A stretch of 64,000 nucleotides of DNA from Hydrogenophaga sp. SL48 (GCF_021729865.1 NZ_CP063400.1:1984001-2048000); one strand, 5' to 3'. Positions 1 through 10,380 are shown, numbered from the stretch's first letter. Numbers and translations are program-made. Notes: a model not told the origin generated them from the sequence alone.

Positions 1-878
1 GCGCCATAGCGGATGCGGATCAAACGGCTCACGGCGTGGCCCACGGCTTCGAGCATGCGCCGCACTTCCCGGTTACGACCTTCGCCGATGGTCACGCGGT
101 ACCAGCAGTTGGCGCCCTCACCCCCGCCGTCTTCGATGCTGTCGAAACGGGCCTCGCCATCGTCCAACCGCACGCCGTCGAGCAGGCGCTGCTTTTCGTC
201 GTTGGACAGGGCACCCAGCACCCGCACCGCGTACTCGCGCTGCAGGCCAAATCGCGGGTGCATCAGCCGGTTGGCGAGCTCGCCCGAGTCGGTGAGCAGC
301 AGCAGGCCTTCGGTGTTCAGGTCGAGTCGACCCACTGACTGCCACTTGCCTTGGTAAAGACGCGGCAGGCGGCGAAACACCGTGGGCCGGTTTTGCGGGT
401 CATCGTGCGACACCACTTCGCCCGCGGGCTTGTGATAGGCCAGCACGCGAGGGGGCGGCGGAGCGATGCGCACGCGCACCGGCTTGCCGTTGACCTTGAT
501 GTTGTCGCCGAACTGGATGCGCTGACCGATGTGGGCCGGCTCGCCGTTGACCGAGATGCGCCCCTCCAGAATCAGTTGCTCCATTTCCAGCCGGGAACCC
601 ATGCCAGCCTGTGCCAGCACCTTGTGCAGTTTGGGCGACTCGGCCTCGGGTTGCAGCACCCGCTTGGTCGGCAAGGGCAGTTCCTGCTCTTGCTCGGCGT
701 CAAATGCGCCGCTGACCACGTCGTCAAAACGCAAGGCCTGTGGTTGCCCCTCCCCTTTCACAGGCGACGGGCTCGCAGCCGTCTTGGGCGTTGAGTCCGT
801 GGTGGGCTCAGCGGGCAAAGCGCCTGCGTCGCTGCTGGACGGTTCAATCGGGTTGTGAGGGGGTTGCGCCGGTGTCAT
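1..878 (-). CDS. rluB: 23S rRNA pseudouridine synthase RluB, C-terminus cut by window start
   Basis: Converts a uridine of 23S rRNA (U2605 in E. coli) to pseudouridine. The first 292 codons lie in the window. An acidic, low-complexity leader of about 80 residues is followed by an S4 RNA-binding domain (about 83-130) and the RsuA/RluB catalytic domain. The motif [14 protein letters not shown] carries the expected catalytic Asp (residue 186). The ATG at 876-878 overlaps the end of scpB by 35 bp, so the two genes are probably cotranscribed. The pairing scpB-rluB is common in proteobacteria. The choice of RluB over RluF or RsuA rests on this context and on the long N-terminal extension. The real C-terminus lies outside the window. 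Confidence 0.9.
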   Translation of the reverse strand, partial: MTPAQPPHNPIEPSSSDAGALPAEPTTDSTPKTAASPSPVKGEGQPQALRFDDVVSGAFDAEQEQELPLPTKRVLQPEAESPKLHKVLAQAGMGSRLEMEQLILEGRISVNGEPAHIGQRIQFGDNIKVNGKPVRVRIAPPPPRVLAYHKPAGEVVSHDDPQNRPTVFRRLPRLYQGKWQSVGRLDLNTEGLLLLTDSGELANRLMHPRFGLQREYAVRVLGALSNDEKQRLLDGVRLDDGEARFDSIEDGGGEGANCWYRVTIGEGRNREVRRMLEAVGHAVSRLIRIRYG

Positions 879-1551
879 GGTCGTCCTGTGGTTCGTCCCG
901 GGTCGGGACGGGGATCGCCGGTTCGCCGGCGGTGTCGGGGGTGTCTTCACCCACGGTTAAAGACTCGCCAGCAGGTGGCTCAGCCATTCCGCTGGCGAGA
1001 GATTCAAAGTCGAGTCGATCCAGCGCCGATTCCTGCACCTCGCTGCCATCCAGTGGCGGCAGCTGATCCAGGGAAGAAAGGCCCAGATCGTCGAGAAACT
1101 GGCGCGTGGTCGCAAACAGAGCGGGCCGCCCCACCGTTTCGCGGTGCCCGATCACTTCCACCCAGCCGCGGTCTTCCAGTTGCTTGATGATCAGGGAATT
1201 GATCGTCACGCCACGGATGTCCTCCATGTCGCCACGGGTCACCGGTTGGCGATAGGCGATGATGGCCAGGGTTTCCATCGCGGCGCGCGTGTACTTGGGT
1301 GGCTTTTCAGGATGCAAACGGTCCAGGAATGGTCGCAGCTCGGGCCGGCTCTGAAAACGCCAGCCGGTGGCCACCTGCACCAGTTCGACGCCGCGCCCGG
1401 TCCATTCGGTCTGGAGATCAGTCAGCAGGGTCTTGATCGTGTCGGGAGCGACTTCCATGTCGAACAGCACCCCGAGCTCTCTCACGGAGAGCGGCTGGGG
1501 TGCGCAAATCAAGGCCGTTTCGAGGACGCGCCTGGCATCCGTGGTGTTCAT
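844..1551 (-). CDS. scpB: Segregation and condensation protein ScpB
   Basis: Kleisin-partner subunit of the SMC-ScpA-ScpB condensin complex, which compacts and segregates the chromosome. The 235-residue product has two winged-helix segments. The first is near residues 5-80. The second is near 85-160 and contains the family-typical stretch [20 protein letters not shown]. An acidic, disordered C-terminal tail of about 65 residues follows. Its stop overlaps the start of rluB. scpA is not adjacent upstream in this window. The 191 bp between scpB and rluD contain no recognisable gene. Confidence 0.92.
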   Translation of the reverse strand: MNTTDARRVLETALICAPQPLSVRELGVLFDMEVAPDTIKTLLTDLQTEWTGRGVELVQVATGWRFQSRPELRPFLDRLHPEKPPKYTRAAMETLAIIAYRQPVTRGDMEDIRGVTINSLIIKQLEDRGWVEVIGHRETVGRPALFATTRQFLDDLGLSSLDQLPPLDGSEVQESALDRLDFESLASGMAEPPAGESLTVGEDTPDTAGEPAIPVPTRDEPQDDHDTGATPSQPD

Positions 1552-1742
1552 CGCTGGTGCCTAAAAAAACCGGTTGTCGGTCAAGGGGCAAGAAGTTGCG
1601 GACAAGGTCTGCAGGGCTCATCAGGCCCGCGGCGGACAACAGCAGCACGGGAGGGGTCGAGGAGGACCATCCGGGTGGGCTGTGGGAACGACCAGAAATC
1701 GCAACAGGGCCCGAGGGCGGGCCGCTGGACACCGGGATCAAG

Positions 1743-2771
1743 TCACCCCAGCTGAGCCGGATTGTAATGGAGCCCGGCCGCAGCGATGGCCTGGCCCATA
1801 TCAGCGGGCGGTTCGCAGGCGAAAGCCAGTGGTGCGCCCGACACCGGGTGAGCCAACCGCAGCCGCGCAGCGTGCAAGGCCTGGCGTTCCATGCCGAAGA
1901 GAGTTCGTCCGCCATACACCGCATCACCCACCAGCGGATGCCCGAGCCAGGTCAGGTGCACGCGAATCTGATGGGTTCGCCCGGTGTGCAGCTTGCAGGC
2001 CACCAGACAGGCCTGGTCGGTCCCGTCGAGCAGCCGGATCGACGTGCGGGCGGACTTGGCCCCCGTGGTCTCCGGCCGCAGCACGGCCATGCGCAAGCGG
2101 TTGTGGGGATCGCGCCCCACCGGTTGCTCCACATCCAGCTCGGCCGGCCCCTTCCAGCGACCCTGCGCCAGCGCCAGGTATTCGCGATGCACCTCACGAG
2201 CGGCAATGGCGCGCACCAGCGCCTCCACGGCCTGGCGGCTCTTGCCCACGAGCATCAGGCCCGAAGTGTCCTTGTCGAGCCGGTGCACGATGCCGGCCCG
2301 CGGCAGCGCGGATGCGCCAGCATGATGCGCCAGCAAGCCGTTGAGCAAGGTGCCACTCCAGTGACCGGCCGCCGGGTGCACCACGAGACCTGCGGGCTTG
2401 TGAATCACCAGCAGGTCCGCGTCTTCGAACACCACCTCCAGCGCCATGGGCTGCGCCACGAACGCCATGGTCTGCTGCGTCGGGCGCAGCTCTACCTGCA
2501 AACGGTCTCCCACCGACACCTTCGCCGACGGCTTGAGCGCGGGCGCGCCACGCCACGCCACGGCACCGTCGCCCATGAGCTGCTGAAGATAGGAACGGGA
2601 GAATTCCGGGATCAACGCCGCGAGGGCCCGGTCGAGCCGCCAGCCGTGCATGGACACGGGCACCTCGCAATCCCGGACCTCGACCCCCGTCAGACTTTCG
2701 TCGGCATCGCCCTCACCCTCTGAGATGCCCAGGTCGGTTTCACCCCCCGTCGATATAATTTCAGCTGCCAA
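1743..2771 (-). CDS. rluD: 23S rRNA pseudouridine synthase RluD
   Basis: Pseudouridylates helix 69 of 23S rRNA (U1911/1915/1917 in E. coli). An S4-like N-terminal domain (about 41-95) is followed by the RluA-family catalytic domain. The motif HRLDKDTSGL carries the catalytic Asp (D166 in this numbering), and GRTHQIRVHL lies further on. The first codon is TTG and the first 38 residues are acidic and poorly conserved in character. Translation may therefore start further in, near the residues just before SMHGWRLDRAL. It is divergent from bamD, the same arrangement as in many betaproteobacteria. Confidence 0.93.
   Translation of the reverse strand: MAAEIISTGGETDLGISEGEGDADESLTGVEVRDCEVPVSMHGWRLDRALAALIPEFSRSYLQQLMGDGAVAWRGAPALKPSAKVSVGDRLQVELRPTQQTMAFVAQPMALEVVFEDADLLVIHKPAGLVVHPAAGHWSGTLLNGLLAHHAGASALPRAGIVHRLDKDTSGLMLVGKSRQAVEALVRAIAAREVHREYLALAQGRWKGPAELDVEQPVGRDPHNRLRMAVLRPETTGAKSARTSIRLLDGTDQACLVACKLHTGRTHQIRVHLTWLGHPLVGDAVYGGRTLFGMERQALHAARLRLAHPVSGAPLAFACEPPADMGQAIAAAGLHYNPAQLG
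2754..2759 (+). promoter_or_regulatory. Candidate -10 element for bamD
   Basis: A perfect TATAAT hexamer lies about 40 bp upstream of the bamD start, in the short region between divergent rluD and bamD. No good -35 hexamer is visible at 17 bp. If rluD really starts at its TTG codon, this box falls inside the first codons of rluD. Confidence 0.35.
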
Positions 2772-2801
2772 GACCTGTGTTCCTGTTGTGAAGGTGTGCG
2801 T

Positions 2802-3617
2802 GTGAAGCTATGTTCGAGATTATCGGCGGTGTCGTTCGGCGCACTGACCACGGTGCTGGTCGTCGCGGGTTGCAGCAGCACCCCCGTGGATCCGACCACG
2901 GACTGGAGTCCCAACAAGATCTACAGCGAAGCCAGCGACGAGCGTGAGGCGGGCAACTTCGACAAGGCCATCGGCCTGTACGAAAAACTCGAAGGCCGTG
3001 CCGCCGGCACCCCCCTGGCCCAGCAGGCCCAGCTCGACAAGGCCTACACCCAGTACAAGGGTGGCGAACAGGCCCAGGCACTCGCCACCATCGAGCGGTT
3101 TCTGCGCCTGCATCCGGCCAGCCCTGCGCTGGACTATGCGCTGTACCTGAAGGGCTTGGTCAACTTCAACGAAAACCTCGGCCTTTTCGGATCGCTGGCG
3201 CAGCAAGACCTGTCCGAGCGCGACCAGAATGCCGCGAAAGAATCTTTTGAGTCGCTGCGCGAGGTCGTGACCCGGTTTCCGGATTCGCGCTACGCGCCCG
3301 ATGCCCGCGCCCGCATGACCTACATCGTCAATTCACTGGCGCAGTACGAGGTGCATGTGGCGCGATATTACTTTGGTCGTGGCGCCTACCTGGCAGCGAT
3401 CAACCGTGCCCAGACCGCGGTGAGCGACTACGCCAACACGCCTGCCATGGAGGAGGCGCTGGTCATTCTGGTGCGGAGCTATGACGCCCTGGGCATGACC
3501 CAGCTGCGCGACGATGCCCGCCGAGTGCTTCAAACCAACTTCCCCAAAAGCAGCTTTCTGGGTGGCAGCGGCAGCAGCGGCTCCGGCGTCAGCAGCCCCT
3601 GGTGGAAGCTCTGGTAA
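2802..3617 (+). CDS. bamD: Outer membrane assembly lipoprotein BamD
   Basis: Essential lipoprotein partner of BamA in the beta-barrel assembly machine, anchored in the inner leaflet of the outer membrane. A signal peptide ends in the lipobox VVAGC (lipidated Cys about residue 24). TPR-like helical repeats follow over roughly 35-250. The length of about 271 residues is normal for the family. A GTG at 2802 is preferred because AAGG lies 7 bp upstream; an in-frame GTG at 2796 is too close to it. The C-terminal tail is Gly/Ser-rich. The 3' end overlaps the convergent helicase gene by about 29 bp. Confidence 0.93.
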   Translation: MKLCSRLSAVSFGALTTVLVVAGCSSTPVDPTTDWSPNKIYSEASDEREAGNFDKAIGLYEKLEGRAAGTPLAQQAQLDKAYTQYKGGEQAQALATIERFLRLHPASPALDYALYLKGLVNFNENLGLFGSLAQQDLSERDQNAAKESFESLREVVTRFPDSRYAPDARARMTYIVNSLAQYEVHVARYYFGRGAYLAAINRAQTAVSDYANTPAMEEALVILVRSYDALGMTQLRDDARRVLQTNFPKSSFLGGSGSSGSGVSSPWWKLW

Positions 3618-5592
3618 GCGCCAGCTGATCGAGTTCCTCCAGCAGTTCCGCTTCGTCCAGAAGGCGGCGCATGGGCGGCATGGCCTCCAGCAGGTCGTTG
3701 CCGTATGAGCGCGTGAGCAGCCGCCGGTCGGCCACAACCAACACCCCCCGATCGGTTTCACTGCGGATCAACCGCCCCGCGCCCTGTTTGAGTGCCAGCG
3801 CCGCCTGGGGAAGGTAAGAGGAGCGGAAGGCGCTTCGCCCCTCAGCCTCATGCTGACGGGCCCGGGCCTCGACCAGCGGATCGTCGGGCGGCGGAAACGG
3901 CAGTTTGTCGATCACCAGCAACTGCAGCACGTCGCCGGCCAGGTCCACGCCCTCCCAGAAGGCCATTGACGCCACCAACACTGCGCCGGCCCCCTCCCCG
4001 CGTCCGGCGGCCCGGAACCGGGCCAGCAGCGCACGCCGCGACATCTGACCCTCGCACAACAATTGCAGCGGCTCGCGCTCCCCGTCCCCCACCATCTGCT
4101 GCAGGGCCTCCGTCAGTCGCGCCGTCGCCCGCAGCGTGGTGGTCAGCACGAGGGTGTGTCCGCCGAGCCGAGTGGCCCAGCGCGCGACGGCCTGGGCCAA
4201 CACGGGCGTGTGGCGGGGATCGGCCGGCTCTGGCAGATCGTCCGGCACGTGCAGGGCCAGTTGCCGTGCGTGATCGAACGGGCTGGGCACCCGCAGCGTG
4301 CGCATGAGCGGGTGATGTCGCAGGCCCAGCGGCTCCGTGAACCAGCCCAATGTCTCTTCGGTGCCCAGTGTGGCGGACGTGAACACCCAGCTTCGTGCCT
4401 TGCCGGCCAGTTCGAGCGCGTCACCGATGTGCCGGGACGCGTCGATCGACGCCTGCACCAGCGCCCAGCCCGAAGCACCCACGTCCAGCCACGTCACAGT
4501 GGTGGTGTCTTCACCGGCGCTGCCCGGCCGGGTCAGCTGGCCCCACCCCGTCCAGAGACCATGCGCCTGGCGGTACAGTCCGTCCATCTCGGCCGCCGCT
4601 CCCGCGGTCGCCTGCAGCGCGGCCACCACCGCATGCAAGGCCCGGCTCACGGTCATGGTCCATGCCGACCACTGTTCGTCCTTTGACCTCCTCAGCCAGC
4701 GGTGCCGGCCGGGTGGACACGGTGGTGATGCGCCTGCCGCCTGATCCAGCACCAGCGCGAGGTGCGCCCAGGCGCGCTGGCCTCTCGCCCACCGGGGAGC
4801 GAGGTTCAACACGTCCCGCGCGAGCGCGCGCAACGACCCGCTGCCCACCGACTCGGCCATCAGCTCGACGCCGGTTGCGTTCAAGCGGTGTGCCTCGTCA
4901 AACACCACCACCTCGGCGCGTTCCAGAAGGCCGCCGAGCCAGGCGCCTTCGCCATGCAGGCTGGAGAAAAACAGGTGATGATTGATGATCACCCAATGCG
5001 CCTGCAGCGCCTCGTGTCTTGCGCGGTTCACGTGGCACCCATCCCGTCGGGGGCAGGTGTCACGCAGACAGTTGTCGCGGGTCGAGGTGATCTGGGGACG
5101 CAAGGCCGAGCGCTCGTCCAGCCACGGCAGCTCGGCCAGATCACCCTGCTGCGTGCGCCCCGCCCATTGCCTCACCCGATCCAGCCGCGAGGCCTGCGCA
5201 GGGTCGATCCCGCGCGACGGCACGTCGGCCACCTGGGCGAGGCGGTGCAAACACAGGTAGCTGGATCGCCCCTTGAGCATGGCCACGCGAACCGGCATGC
5301 CCAAGGTCTGCGTCAGCGTGGGAATGTCCCGCGCGAACAGCTGTTCCTGCAGCGCCTGGGTGGCGGTGGACAACAGCGCGCGACGGCCGCTGAGCAACAA
5401 GGGCACCAGGTAGGCCAGCGTCTTGCCGACGCCGGTACCCGCCTCCACCGCCAGCAAGCTCCCACTGTCAATGGCATCGGACACCGCCACCGCCATCGTG
5501 ACCTGCGCCTCGCGGTGCACAAAGCCGGGTGACGCCGCCAGCGGGCCCTGGGCCGACAACGTTTGACGGACCCCGTCGGTGACCGAGGTCAC
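3589..5592 (-). CDS. dinG: DinG/YoaA-type ATP-dependent DNA helicase
   Basis: XPD-like superfamily 2 helicase with an iron-sulfur cluster, expected to unwind damaged or structured DNA 5'-3'. Walker A EAGTGVGKT lies near the N-terminus. The Walker B/DEAH box is VVVFDEAHRL. Between them lie cysteines in SYLCLH and in CLRDTCPRRDGC, matching the four-Cys Fe-S site of XPD, DinG and YoaA. The C-terminal helicase motif QGAGRLIRSETDRGVLVV is present. The frame is open to a TTG at 5667. I prefer the GTG at 5592 because homologues begin near VTDGVRQTL, though the longer form is possible. YoaA is an alternative name. Confidence 0.88.
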   Translation of the reverse strand: MTSVTDGVRQTLSAQGPLAASPGFVHREAQVTMAVAVSDAIDSGSLLAVEAGTGVGKTLAYLVPLLLSGRRALLSTATQALQEQLFARDIPTLTQTLGMPVRVAMLKGRSSYLCLHRLAQVADVPSRGIDPAQASRLDRVRQWAGRTQQGDLAELPWLDERSALRPQITSTRDNCLRDTCPRRDGCHVNRARHEALQAHWVIINHHLFFSSLHGEGAWLGGLLERAEVVVFDEAHRLNATGVELMAESVGSGSLRALARDVLNLAPRWARGQRAWAHLALVLDQAAGASPPCPPGRHRWLRRSKDEQWSAWTMTVSRALHAVVAALQATAGAAAEMDGLYRQAHGLWTGWGQLTRPGSAGEDTTTVTWLDVGASGWALVQASIDASRHIGDALELAGKARSWVFTSATLGTEETLGWFTEPLGLRHHPLMRTLRVPSPFDHARQLALHVPDDLPEPADPRHTPVLAQAVARWATRLGGHTLVLTTTLRATARLTEALQQMVGDGEREPLQLLCEGQMSRRALLARFRAAGRGEGAGAVLVASMAFWEGVDLAGDVLQLLVIDKLPFPPPDDPLVEARARQHEAEGRSAFRSSYLPQAALALKQGAGRLIRSETDRGVLVVADRRLLTRSYGNDLLEAMPPMRRLLDEAELLEELDQLALTRASTRGC

Positions 5593-5744
5593 CCGGAGCA
5601 CCTGCCGCTCTCGCCTGGCACCATGGTACGGGTGGCCCGGCGCCGATGTGTTCGGTTTTGGTGACAAGCCAATCCGGCACAGAATTTAGTGGTTACCATC
5701 CGACACGTCACCGGCATACTGCTTCATTCTCACAACGAATTCCC

Positions 5745-6503
5745 ATGTCCAAAGGCTATCGCATTCACGCGTCCACCGGCATTCACCGGGGTGACCGAGA
5801 CTACCAGCAGGATCAGGTGTGCCTGCTGCACCATCCCCGCGAAAGCGCTTGCCTGCTGGCCGTGGTGGCCGACGGCATGGGGGGACGCAGTGGCGGTCGC
5901 AAGGCCTCTGACCAGGTGATGCTGACCTCGCGCCAGCTGTTCGAACGCTACGACCCGGAGACCGACGACGCCTCGTCGCTGCTGCGACAGATCGTGGAAG
6001 AGTCGCACCTAGTGATCAAGCTGACCGCGGTGTCGGCCGAACAGGAACCCCACAGCACCATTTCGGCCTTCCTCATCAACCCGGGTGGCAGCAGCCACTG
6101 GATCCACGCCGGCGACTCGCGCATCTATCACTTCCGCAACGGCAAGATGGTGTTCCGCACCATGGACCACTCCTATGTGCAAACCCTGGTGAACCAGGGC
6201 GAGATCACGGAAGAAGAGGCGCTCGATCACCCGCACTCCAACATCCTCATGGGCTGCCTGGGCACAGACAACGACCCGCCTGTGGACATCCATGTGGTTC
6301 AGCAACTGAGCCCCGGCGACGCGATCATGGCCTGCAGCGACGGGGTGTGGCACTACTTCACACCGGAGGAGCTGGCCAGCACCATCGCGATGCTCTCGCC
6401 CCGCGAAGCGTGTGAGTTCCTGATCCAGAAGGCCCGCTCGCGGGCCAAGGGCATGGGCGACAACCTGTCCATCACCATCGTCAAGCTCGAACCCCTGACC
6501 TGA
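5745..6503 (+). CDS. PP2C-family serine/threonine protein phosphatase
   Basis: Metal-dependent protein phosphatase of the PPM/Stp1 type. The expected acidic metal-binding motifs are all visible: GDRDYQQDQ near residue 16, VVADGMGG near 40, HAGDSRIY near 123, ACSDGVW near 200 and GDNLSITIVKL at the C-terminus. The length of 252 residues is that of a lone catalytic domain, with no membrane segment. The ATG at 5745 is chosen because the family consensus starts there; the frame is open further upstream. No cognate Ser/Thr kinase is adjacent, so the substrate is unknown. It is convergent with zapE. Confidence 0.88.
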   Translation: MSKGYRIHASTGIHRGDRDYQQDQVCLLHHPRESACLLAVVADGMGGRSGGRKASDQVMLTSRQLFERYDPETDDASSLLRQIVEESHLVIKLTAVSAEQEPHSTISAFLINPGGSSHWIHAGDSRIYHFRNGKMVFRTMDHSYVQTLVNQGEITEEEALDHPHSNILMGCLGTDNDPPVDIHVVQQLSPGDAIMACSDGVWHYFTPEELASTIAMLSPREACEFLIQKARSRAKGMGDNLSITIVKLEPLT

Positions 6504-6525
6504 CCACCCACAGGTTCAGGTCAGG
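6494..6525. terminator. Hairpin shared by the convergent phosphatase and zapE 3' ends
   Basis: CCTGACCTGA (6494-6503) and TCAGGTCAGG (6516-6525) form a perfect 10-bp stem with a 12-nt loop. The stem contains both stop codons. There is no long U tract on either strand, so this is a likely but unproven bidirectional terminator. Confidence 0.5.
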
Positions 6526-7613
6526 CCGGTGTCCACCTGGCGGTGCTCCAGCGCCAGAAATTCCGCCGACTGCATTTCGGTGAGCCGAGAGACCGTGCGG
6601 GGAAACTCGTGCGACATCGGGCCCTCGGTGTACAGAAGCTCCGGCGGCACCGCTGCCGACATGACCAGCTTGACACGCCGGTCGTACAGCACATCGATGA
6701 GCCAGGTGAAGCGCCGCGCTTCCGAGGCCTGCCGCACCGCCATCTGCGGCACGTTGGACAACATCAGCGTGTGGAACTGGGTGGCGATTTCCAGGTAGTC
6801 ATTCTGCGAGCGTGGTCCGCCGCAGAGCGTGCGGAAGTCGAACCAGATCACGCCACCCGCGCGGCGCAGCGCCTGGATCTGCCGCGCCTCGATGTGCATC
6901 ACCGGGTCCTGGTCGGCCATCTCAGCCAGCTCGCCGAACGTTTGCTCCATGGCCGCATCGGCCGCGGGGCCCAGCGGGCAATGGTAGAGCTGGATGTGGG
7001 TCAGCGTGCGCTGGCGGTAGTCGGTGCCGTTGTCCACACTCAGCACCTCCAGCCGCGATTTCAGCAGCTCGATGGCGGGCAGGATGCGATCGCGGTGAAG
7101 ACCGTCCGGGTACAGGCCATCGGGGTGGAAGTTGGAGGTGGTGACGAAACCCACACCGGCCTTGAACAGCGCATCCAGCAGGCGGTGCAGGATCATGGCG
7201 TCGGTCACGTCGGCCACATGGAACTCGTCGAAGCAGATGAGCTTGTAGCGCTTGGCCATGCGCGCACCCAGCTCGTCCAGCGGGTTCACCGTGCCTTGCA
7301 GATCGCGCAGTTCGCGATGCACCTCGCGCATGAACTCGTGAAAGTGCAAGCGCGTCTTGCGCCGGATCGGGACCGCGTTGTAGAAGCAGTCCATCAGGAA
7401 GCTCTTGCCCCGCCCCACCCCGCCGAACATGTAGACGCCGCGCGGGATCTCCGGCTTGACGAACATCTTCTTCAGCGCATTGGAGCGGCGCTGCTTGTAC
7501 GTCGCCCATTCGGCGGCACACCGCTCCAGCGCGTCGATGGCACGTTGCTGGGCGGGGTCGGTGGTGTAGCCGCGCTCCTTGAGCGCGGCTTCGTAGGTGC
7601 TGCGGACCGACAA
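6516..7613 (-). CDS. zapE: Cell division protein ZapE (AFG1-like ATPase)
   Basis: ATPase that destabilises or remodels the FtsZ ring and is related to mitochondrial AFG1/LACE1. Walker A is GGVGRGKS near residue 65 and Walker B is LICFDEFHV near 125. The length of 365 residues and the C-terminal half (WLIDVLYDRRVKLVMSAA) are typical of the family. The start lies 13 bp downstream of the lpd stop, so it is almost certainly the last gene of the odhA-odhB-lpd transcript. This linkage is frequent in Burkholderiales. Confidence 0.92.
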   Translation of the reverse strand: MSVRSTYEAALKERGYTTDPAQQRAIDALERCAAEWATYKQRRSNALKKMFVKPEIPRGVYMFGGVGRGKSFLMDCFYNAVPIRRKTRLHFHEFMREVHRELRDLQGTVNPLDELGARMAKRYKLICFDEFHVADVTDAMILHRLLDALFKAGVGFVTTSNFHPDGLYPDGLHRDRILPAIELLKSRLEVLSVDNGTDYRQRTLTHIQLYHCPLGPAADAAMEQTFGELAEMADQDPVMHIEARQIQALRRAGGVIWFDFRTLCGGPRSQNDYLEIATQFHTLMLSNVPQMAVRQASEARRFTWLIDVLYDRRVKLVMSAAVPPELLYTEGPMSHEFPRTVSRLTEMQSAEFLALEHRQVDTGLT

Positions 7614-7626
7614 GGGCGAACCCGGG

Positions 7627-9054
7627 TCAGAAGTTCAGCGTGCGCTTGTCCACCGCCAGAGCGGCTTCCTTGGTCGCCTCGGACAGCGACGGGTGCGCAT
7701 GGCAGATGCGGGCGATGTCTTCGGCGCTGGCCTTGAACTCCATCGCCACCACGGCTTCGGAGATCAGCTCGGAGGCCATCGGGCCCACGATGTGCACACC
7801 CAGGATCTCGTCCGTGGTCGCGTCGGCCAGGAACTTGACCATGCCAGTCGTGTCGCCCAGCGCGCGTGCACGGCCATTGGCCAGGAACGGGAAGGTGCCG
7901 GCCTTGTACGCCACGCCGTCCGCCTTGAGCTGCTGCTCGGTGCGGCCGACCCAGGCGATCTCGGGGCTGGTGTAGATGACCCAGGGGATGGTGTTGAAGT
8001 TGACGTGCCCGTGCTGGCCGGCGATGCGTTCGGCCACGGCCACGCCCTCTTCTTCTGCCTTGTGCGCGAGCATCGGGCCACGCACCACATCGCCCACCGC
8101 CCACACGCCCGGCAGGTTGGTCTTGCATTCGGCGTCCACCATGATGGCGCCGCGCTCGTCCAGCGCCAGACCCACGGCTTCGGCGTTCAGGCCGATGGTG
8201 TTGGGCACGCGGCCGATGGACACGATCAGCTTGTCGGCCTCCAGCGTCAGGGCTTCACCCTTGGCGTTGGTGTAGGCGACGTTCACGCCCTTCTTGCCGG
8301 TCTTGATCTCGCCAACGGTCACGCCGAGTTCGATCTTCAGCCCCTGCTTGTCGAAGGCCTTCTTGGCTTCCTTGGCGATCTGCTCGTCCACCGCCCCCAG
8401 GAAGGTCGGCAGACCTTCGAGGATGGTGACGTCGGACCCCAGGCGGCGCCAGACCGAGCCCATTTCCAGGCCGATCACGCCGGAACCGATCAGCACCAGC
8501 TTCTTGGGCACCGCGCCGATGCGCAGTGCACCGTCGTTGGACAGCACGGTCTCTTCGTCGAATGGGGTGCCGGGCAGCGCGCGGGCATTGGAGCCCGTGG
8601 CCAGGATGACCTGCTTGCCCACCAGGGTTTCAGGCTTCTCGCCTGTCACCTGGACTTCGTAACCGCCTTCAGCGGCTTTGGCGAACGAACCCCGGCCGTG
8701 GAAGAACGTGACCTTGTTCTTCTTGAACAGGTAGAGGATGCCGTCGTTGTTCTGCTTCACGACGGTGTCCTTGCGGCCCACCATCTTGGCCACGTCCACC
8801 GTCACTTTGCCGGTGCTGATGCCGTGGTCGGCGAAGTGGTGGTTGGCGTGCTCGAAGTGCTCGCTGGATTGCAGCAGCGCCTTGGACGGGATGCAACCGA
8901 CGTTGGTGCAGGTGCCGCCCGGGGCGGGGCCGCCAGCGGCGTTTTTCCACTCGTCGATGCACGCGACCTTGAAACCCAGCTGGGCAGCGCGAATGGCAGC
9001 GATGTAGCCGCCTGGGCCGGCGCCGATCACGACGACGTCAAATGCTTGAGACAT
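7627..9054 (-). CDS. lpdA: Dihydrolipoyl dehydrogenase (E3) of the 2-oxoglutarate dehydrogenase complex
   Basis: Flavoprotein that reoxidises the dihydrolipoyl groups of E2 using NAD+. It has an N-terminal FAD-binding motif [10 protein letters not shown], the redox-active disulfide in [15 protein letters not shown], a central NAD-binding segment ([12 protein letters not shown]), and the catalytic His-Glu pair in HAHPSLSE. At 475 residues it has no lipoyl domain, unlike the second E3 at about 37.4-39.2 kb. Its place directly after odhB indicates that it serves OGDH. Confidence 0.95.
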   Translation of the reverse strand: MSQAFDVVVIGAGPGGYIAAIRAAQLGFKVACIDEWKNAAGGPAPGGTCTNVGCIPSKALLQSSEHFEHANHHFADHGISTGKVTVDVAKMVGRKDTVVKQNNDGILYLFKKNKVTFFHGRGSFAKAAEGGYEVQVTGEKPETLVGKQVILATGSNARALPGTPFDEETVLSNDGALRIGAVPKKLVLIGSGVIGLEMGSVWRRLGSDVTILEGLPTFLGAVDEQIAKEAKKAFDKQGLKIELGVTVGEIKTGKKGVNVAYTNAKGEALTLEADKLIVSIGRVPNTIGLNAEAVGLALDERGAIMVDAECKTNLPGVWAVGDVVRGPMLAHKAEEEGVAVAERIAGQHGHVNFNTIPWVIYTSPEIAWVGRTEQQLKADGVAYKAGTFPFLANGRARALGDTTGMVKFLADATTDEILGVHIVGPMASELISEAVVAMEFKASAEDIARICHAHPSLSEATKEAALAVDKRTLNF

Positions 9055-9080
9055 GATTGTTCCTGAATGGGGTTGGACAA

Positions 9081-9098
9081 ACGCCCCCGAAGGGGCGT
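9081..9098 (-). terminator. Intercistronic UUCG-loop hairpin between odhB and lpd
   Basis: On the minus strand ACGCCCC, a UUCG tetraloop and GGGGCGT form a very stable stem followed by a short TTTG. With only a weak U tract it probably acts as a partial terminator or mRNA-stabilising element within the operon. Confidence 0.5.
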
Positions 9099-9117
9099 CT
9101 GCAATGTCACTGTTCGA

Positions 9118-10380
9118 TCAGATGTCGAAGAGCAAACGAGCGGGATCTTCCAGCGCTTCCTTCATGGCCACCAGACCCAGCACGGCTTCGCGGCCGTCGA
9201 TGATGCGGTGGTCATAGGACATGGCGAAGTAGTTCATCGGGCGCACCACCACCTGACCGTTTTCGACCATGGCGCGGTCCTTGGTGGCGTGCACGCCCAG
9301 GATGGCCGACTGGGGCGGGTTGATGATGGGGGTGGACATCATCGAACCGAAGGTGCCGCCGTTGGAGATGGAGAAGGTGCCACCGGTCATGTCGTCCATG
9401 CCCAGCTTGCCGTCCTTGGCCTTCTGGCCGAATTCGGCGATCTTCTTCTCGATCTCGGCAAAGCTCATCTGGTCGGCGTTGCGCAGGATGGGCACCACCA
9501 GGCCACGCGGCGAACCCACCGCGATACCGATGTCGAAGTAGCCGTGGTAGACGATGTCGTTGCCGTCCACCGAGGCGTTGAGCACCGGGAACTTCTTGAG
9601 CGCGTGCACGGCGGCCTTCACGAAGAAGCTCATGAAGCCCAGCTTCACGCCGTGTTCCTTCTCGAACCGTTCCTGCATGCGCTTGCGCATCTCCATGACC
9701 GGGGCCATGTTGATTTCGTTGAACGTGGTCAGGATGGCGTTGGTCGCCTGCGACTGCAGCAGGCGCTCGGCCACGCGGGCGCGCAGACGCGTCATGGGCA
9801 CGCGCTCTTCAGGGCGGTCGCCGAGGTCGGGGGCGACCGTGGCCACCTGCGGCAACACCTTGGTCGGTGCGCCGGTGGGGATGGCGGCGGGCGCGGCCAC
9901 AGCTGCCTTGGGTGCCGCGGCGGCGGCGAGCACATCGCCCTTGGTGACGCGGCCGTCCTTGCCCGTGCCGGGCACCGAGCCGGCGGCCATGCCGTTGTCG
10001 GCCATCAGCTTGGCGGCGGCGGGCATGGCCACGCCGGCTTTGCTGGTGGAGACTACTGCAGCAGCAGCAGGCGCCGCCAAAGGCGCTGCGGCCACCGGAG
10101 CGGGCGCGGCGGCGGCGGGCGCAGCAGCACCCGCCACAGCGGCGGTGTCGATGCGCGCGATCAGCTGCTCGGCGGCCACCGTGGCGCCATCGCCCTGGAG
10201 GATTTCGACCAGCACGCCCGACGATGGTGCCGGGCATTCCAGCACGACCTTGTCGGTCTCGATCTCGATCAGGGTTTCATCCGCGGTGACGGCATCACCG
10301 ACCTTCTTTTTCCATTGCAGCAGGGTGGCCTCGGCCACGGACTCGGAGAGCTGCGGAACTTTGACTTCTACGATTGCCAT
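9118..10380 (-). CDS. odhB: Dihydrolipoyl succinyltransferase, E2 of 2-oxoglutarate dehydrogenase
   Basis: Transfers the succinyl group from lipoyl-lysine to CoA and forms the core of the OGDH complex. It has one N-terminal lipoyl domain (lysine in [11 protein letters not shown], near residue 44), an Ala/Pro-rich linker, a peripheral-subunit-binding domain (about 120-160, ending GRVTKGDVL), a second linker, and the catalytic domain with SYDHRIIDG near the C-terminus. The length of 420 residues is normal. It lies about 90 bp downstream of odhA. Also named sucB. Confidence 0.96.
   Translation of the reverse strand: MAIVEVKVPQLSESVAEATLLQWKKKVGDAVTADETLIEIETDKVVLECPAPSSGVLVEILQGDGATVAAEQLIARIDTAAVAGAAAPAAAAPAPVAAAPLAAPAAAAVVSTSKAGVAMPAAAKLMADNGMAAGSVPGTGKDGRVTKGDVLAAAAAPKAAVAAPAAIPTGAPTKVLPQVATVAPDLGDRPEERVPMTRLRARVAERLLQSQATNAILTTFNEINMAPVMEMRKRMQERFEKEHGVKLGFMSFFVKAAVHALKKFPVLNASVDGNDIVYHGYFDIGIAVGSPRGLVVPILRNADQMSFAEIEKKIAEFGQKAKDGKLGMDDMTGGTFSISNGGTFGSMMSTPIINPPQSAILGVHATKDRAMVENGQVVVRPMNYFAMSYDHRIIDGREAVLGLVAMKEALEDPARLLFDI

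Noticed and set aside
1552..1742. Possible small gene between scpB and rluD
   Set aside because: Open frames here only extend the shadows of the neighbouring genes; no independent start or motif was seen.
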